In this document: in pieces, positions 59,701 to 64,000 of the stretch
How the letters are laid out: each line of letters opens with the position of its first letter
How positions within the stretch are numbered: position 1 is the stretch's first letter
NCBI RefSeq assembly: GCF_030272615.1
Contig: NC_081410.1
Location: 289,787,957 to 289,851,956, forward strand
Length of the DNA stretch: 64,000 nucleotides
Reading direction: 5' to 3'
Origin: Cryptomeria japonica
Lineage: Eukaryota > Streptophyta > Pinopsida > Cupressales > Cupressaceae
Notes under the pieces: model-generated
The model's input: only the letters and a program-made list of their open reading frames with translations
The model's database searches: none
What the model was told of the DNA's origin: nothing
Position numbers and translations under genes: made by a program

Positions 59701-60685
59701 TTGACATCTAAGAAGTACGCTGAGGACAATGAATGGTAATGTGACCCAGTTGTCCACATGTGAAGAAATCTCTCCTGAAAAACACTCTGCTACCTAGTGG
59801 TGTACTCAACTGCTGAACACTGCCTCTACTAGAAGCTGGCTGCAAACTCTACGTTGGCTGAGAAGGTGTAGGTCTCCTATCATGCTGATGATTATGACTC
59901 CTATCAACCTGAAATATGGCACCTCAAGAAAATCTCTGCCCCTGAGAAAACTTCTTCTTAAACCGCTGACCACTACGGAAAGAAGAAGAGTGGCTCCTAG
60001 CATATCCTAAAGACTGTTGTTGTGGTCCTCTCACCATAGAGCCTGTAATAGGTGCACTAATTGTCTATCCTCCAATTTCTCCCCCTGGTGCTAATGAAAG
60101 ATTCTCCTCTGCTAGTCTTGCCTTCTCCATAGCTACCTCTAAGGTCTTAGGTCTGTGCATCCAAACCTCTCCACCAATACGATCATTAAGACCTCTCACA
60201 AAGTGTTGAATCAACATCAGCTCATCATCTGCATATCCAACATATTGTCTAAGCTCAAAGAATCTACACTCATATTGCTCCACAGTCATCCTTTTTTGTC
60301 TCAAATCATGGAACTCATCGGCCTTCCTCTGCCTCCAATGATTTGAAAGAAATCTAGCATGAAACCGCTCCAAGAATAATTCCCAAGATATCTCTGCTAT
60401 GTCCAAATGCAACTTATGTTCCTCCATGTGCCACCATGTTGTTACAAAATCATGAAGATTTAAAATTGCACATCTCGCCTTGGTGTTACTACTACATTGA
60501 CGCATAGAAAAACACCTACCCAAGTCCAATAACCATGTCTCTTCCTTCATGCCACTACCTAAGCCATCAAAGGTAGGAGGGTAAGTCCTATTTAGATCTT
60601 TGATGTGACTAGCTGCAAGTGCCTCCTGATACACCTCCATTCTCCTCCTAGGAGAACGTGAATGCTCTCTCTCTTGATGCTCCAA
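59701..60685 (-). pseudogene. gag: Element E gag
   Basis: An open frame of 206 codons (60685-60065) holds the retrotransposon Gag fold: FDGLGSG..EETWLLDLGRCF, ..FVTTWWHMEEH, FLERFHARFLSNHWRQRKADEF, LRQKRMTVEQYECRFFEL. The frame probably starts upstream of 60685, since Glu-rich coding-like sequence (ESHHEEQEEEEPRDD) precedes it with one stop between. After 60065 a basic region leads to a knuckle FTCGQLGHITIHC at 59721-59764, whose first Cys is replaced by Phe. Presumed role: capsid and RNA packaging. Confidence 0.88.
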
Positions 60686-61056
60686 ATGAAGAGATCGCTC
60701 CTGCTGGTTCTCCTCCTATCTCGATCCTAGGCGGCCAAGAAGCTCCTGAAGCAAGTTCACCAACTGTGGAATCAGATCATCTCTAGGCTCCTCCTCCTCC
60801 TGTTCCTCATGGTGTGACTCTTCAGAAACCTTAGGGTGAGGATTCCTAAGAGTCCCATGTGACCCAAATGATGATAATCTTTACCCCTAACAAGCATCTT
60901 ATCTAAGAAAATACAAAGGAAACTATAAGCTAAACATCTAAGGGAACTATAATAGGGAAAAATAAAAAGCAGGGATAAAACTACTAGGCTCCCCCATGCC
61001 AAATGCTAAAATGCACAATGGGCTCAACCAAAACCAGAGTACCCAGTGTTGAAAAT

Positions 61057-61070
61057 GGGCTTTGATACCA
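61057..61070 (-). promoter_or_regulatory. Primer-binding site of element E
   Basis: TGGTATCAAAGCCC on the minus strand, three bases after the 5' LTR. Initiator-Met type. Confidence 0.85.
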
Positions 61071-61073
61071 AGT

Positions 61074-64000
61074 TGTAATGCCCACCAAAATACCCTAAAG
61101 AAACTAAACAATAATATACAAATGAAGATAATTTTTTTCTTAATTAACATCTAATAACAACTAATGCAACATATAACATCTCCATCTATTTACATTCATT
61201 AATCAATTAACCAATATGAACATACATCATTTCTCATTTCATCAAATAATGCAAGCGAAAATAACACAACATCAATAATCTTTCTCTAGGGTACTTTAAC
61301 ATCATTACTTAATTCATTTCCACAATAACATACTACACACATGATAGGTATATTTCACCTTCATTAATGCATCATATTCTAATTTTTTAACCATGAGATA
61401 TGCAACCTACAACATTACTTATTCCTCATGATATGTATAATTTCTCTTCTACCAATGCATCTATGTGAATCATTCTTATTTACTAGATCCAATTAACAAC
61501 TTCTAACATATTCACTTATTAATCTATGAATATTCCTCTTTCAAGATTATTTAACATTCTAACTAGCCTCTAAACATTCTATGAGATAATACAACTAATC
61601 CATTATGCAATTCCATTCTATTCCAACTATAATCCTCTTTATTTCCATGATTCATAAAATCACATCTCTACAATAGATCAAATACAATGTCTCTAAATTC
61701 CAATCTTCAACTACAATTCATCTTACAAATATAAGTACATTAAATACATCATGAGCATAGCTCTTTCTACTACAAGCATCCATTTACTATATACAAAAAT
61801 ATTACATTACATACATTCCATCTTATCCATTACATAAATCTACTGCAAGGTACATCTATAGTACATCATGAAGAAGAATCCACATCCACGCAAGAACAAT
61901 CCAAGAGAACATCTCAATGGCTAAAAACTAGCAACCTCCCGACCATGTGGAACCAATGGAACCACCCCTCATGCTAGGAGATGACAGAAGGTCCCAACAC
62001 ATACTCTAAACCTAAGCTAACACCTATAACCACGGAGACTAACCACACAAGGACTCTCATGCAAGAACTCTCACGTACAACAAGAATGAACTCCCAGAGG
62101 CATAAAACTCATCAAGACATAAATGCATCCAATAAGCATAATCATAAATCATAAAGGGGAAACACATGTAGGAGTGGAGTGTCATCACATGCAATCCTCA
62201 TAACATAATAACATAATAAAACAAGGCACTAGCCTGATGGACATGTGGAGCCATCTAAACCTATGAAAGACTAAGGGAGATTAGCTTACCATCTTCACGG
62301 CCTTCTCATGCTTATCCTAAAACATCCTCCCTAGGACTAAGTCATGAGGCACAAATCAATTTATCATCTTATTAATTAATCTAACTACCCAACCCATCAA
62401 TTATTAGGTTATCACTTATTTACAAATCATGGAAAACTCCAATGTATCATGGTGGTCTAGACTTCATGCATCCTTACAAGGAACCTCATGCAAGCCTATC
62501 TCTCATGATCCTGGTCATCACAAGGAAGCCCACTGCTCCTAACATGGCCCAACAATAAATCACAAGAGTCTCTACCAACATAATTACATGAAAATAATAC
62601 TCAATGCATCCAACAACTTCCACACATACTCTTACAACATAAACAAGGCTACAACAACATCAATATAACAAAATGAGCCTCTTGACTAGCAATAAACAAA
62701 GGCATATCGAGCCATCAAATGCTGCCATCAAATAAAAGATAACATCACAGCAAGGCCTACTCACTTGCTGGTCCAAAACAACATAGTAATCATCTCAATC
62801 ATCCATGGCCTATCCACATGGAAGAGAGTCTAAAATATTCATAGTGCATAGAGAAACAAAAATACACAAAACCATCAAAATGCATCAAAACTGATCAAAT
62901 CCAAAACTGGGAAATATTAACATTCCTCAAATAAATCCTCTAGTACAAAAATCAATTCAGAAAAATACTTGAAAAATGACCAAAACTAAGGAAATACAAA
63001 ACACAGATAGGTTAGTGCTTTTACCCCATAGGACACCGCTTCTTCCAACAGGATCAACACTTTTGTCAAGAAGAACAATGCTTATGCATTCCATAATCGC
63101 GCATATGCAACCTAAAACATCGCTTATGTTTCCAGATTCACTCTTATGCATCCTAAAACAATGCTTATATTGTGCAAAGTAGCACAAATGCATCATAAAA
63201 CAACGCATTTGCACAATAAAACAACACTTTTACAAAAATAGTGCTTTTGCACAAGACTTACGAAAAACTCAGGAAACTTTCAGGTAAAATAATAAAATAT
63301 AGACTTAACGAAAGTGCTCGAAATACATATGAAAAGAAATGCCCAGAAACAAGGAATACTTAGGTATAAACACAATGAAATAACTCAACCTATAAACCAA
63401 GATTCAATCAAATAACTTCAGAACAATTTCTCACAGAGTCATGAAATACCATACACAGGAAACCAAAAACTTATATTCCAACAACTATACAAAACCCAAA
63501 TAATATAAAGTTCCTCCCTAAATATTTCCTTTCAAAAATAATAGAACTATAGAATAAAATATTATTTCAACCAAATACCCAAAACAATGCGGACACAATG
63601 CATACATAGAGAAGCCATTAAAAAACCAAAATGCAAAATGAAGAACTCCAGCCTACAACTTGAAGTAATGGTTTGGAGCTGAAGAAGAGCTCCCACAAGA
63701 CAAACCAAATCCAATCCAAGCTCCAGCCAAATCCAAGAGAGAAGAAAGCCAAAACCAAGAAGAAAACTTGCTGCAGAAATTTTCCAGAGAAGAGCCAACC
63801 CACCCAAAAAACCTCATGGGAAAGAAAATAAAAAGCAACAATAATCCAAAACCCTAACCTCAATTTCGGCCAATCAAAATATTCCATCTTGGACTATATT
63901 TTACCAACCCACCATATAATATAATTTATTCACCCATTTTGAATTTAACTAACGAGAGTGAAGGGTAGCTAAAGTAAATAAAATATTCTTATCCTGCTAA
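61074..64000 (-). repeat. 5' LTR of element E (truncated by window end)
   Basis: Starts on the plus strand as TGTAATGCCCACC and follows the 3' LTR to the window end. Contains a 21-bp array (63017-63250) and a 140-bp segment (63685-63824) absent from the other LTR. Confidence 0.95.
63017..63250. repeat. 21-bp tandem array in element E 5' LTR
   Basis: Counterpart of 54247-54480 with the same number of units and independent point changes. The array therefore predates the insertion. Confidence 0.85.

Larger units (their letters stand above)
52304..64000 (-). mobile_element. Element E: Ty3/gypsy chromovirus-like retrotransposon with 3.9-kb LTRs
   Basis: 3' LTR 52304-56244 (3941 bp); internal region 56245-61073; 5' LTR from 61074 to beyond the window (about 1 kb missing). 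Minus-strand order: primer-binding site, Gag with zinc knuckle, protease, RT, RNase H, integrase, chromodomain-like tail, polypurine tract, 3' LTR. This domain order (RT before integrase) is Ty3/gypsy. The left flanking pentamer is TTTAG (52299-52303); its partner would be past 64000. The LTRs are several times longer than the usual 0.4-1.5 kb for plant chromoviruses. Confidence 0.95.

Overview
The window is repeat-filled plant nuclear DNA. It is AT-rich, with no host gene, rRNA or tRNA that I can recognise. Almost everything assignable is LTR retrotransposon: Ty1/copia elements, one Ty3/gypsy element with a very long LTR, and a gag-bearing family that carries no recognisable polymerase. Every primer-binding site found is of the initiator-Met type (TGGTATC...). 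Nested insertions and old, stop-riddled elements suit a large plant genome. A conifer or other gymnosperm is a reasonable guess, but nothing here proves it.

Layout. (1) 1-11230: element A (minus strand), a two-ORF LTR element cut in two by copia-1 (936-8597, plus). (2) 11231-14119: remnant of an older plus-strand LTR element (G). (3) 14125-22467: element C (minus), a complete second member of the A family with TSD TAATA, itself hit by a solo copia-1-family LTR (15386-16903, TSD ACAAG). (4) 23997-34211: copia element D (plus, TSD CTGGT), containing a 3.16-kb TG...CA insertion K (26209-29365, TSD ATAGG). (5) 34217-42244: unassigned DNA with an orphan copia-type LTR, a ~73-bp tandem array and other degenerate repeats. 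(6) 42250-48973: copia element H (minus, TSD AGTTG), the youngest-looking copy, with LTRs about 98% identical by eye. (7) 50261-52303: 3' end of copia element F (minus), broken by gypsy element E (52304 to the window end, minus), whose LTR is 3.94 kb and contains a 21-bp tandem array.

How the parts relate. The A/C family has a Gag-like ORF (coiled coil plus four CCHC-type knuckles), then a separate ORF of at least ~860 codons of unknown function, and no protease, integrase, RT or RNase H. Its polypurine tract, LTR start, primer-binding site and LTR 3' cassette closely match those of copia-1 and D. The simplest reading is a non-autonomous family copied by copia enzymes while carrying its own Gag and an unknown second protein. 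This is the most unusual system in the window.

All pol genes are broken. Stops and frameshifts are widespread and several catalytic residues are substituted. Boundaries with TSDs are firm; A's outer end, G, the 36-kb LTR and the K classification are tentative.
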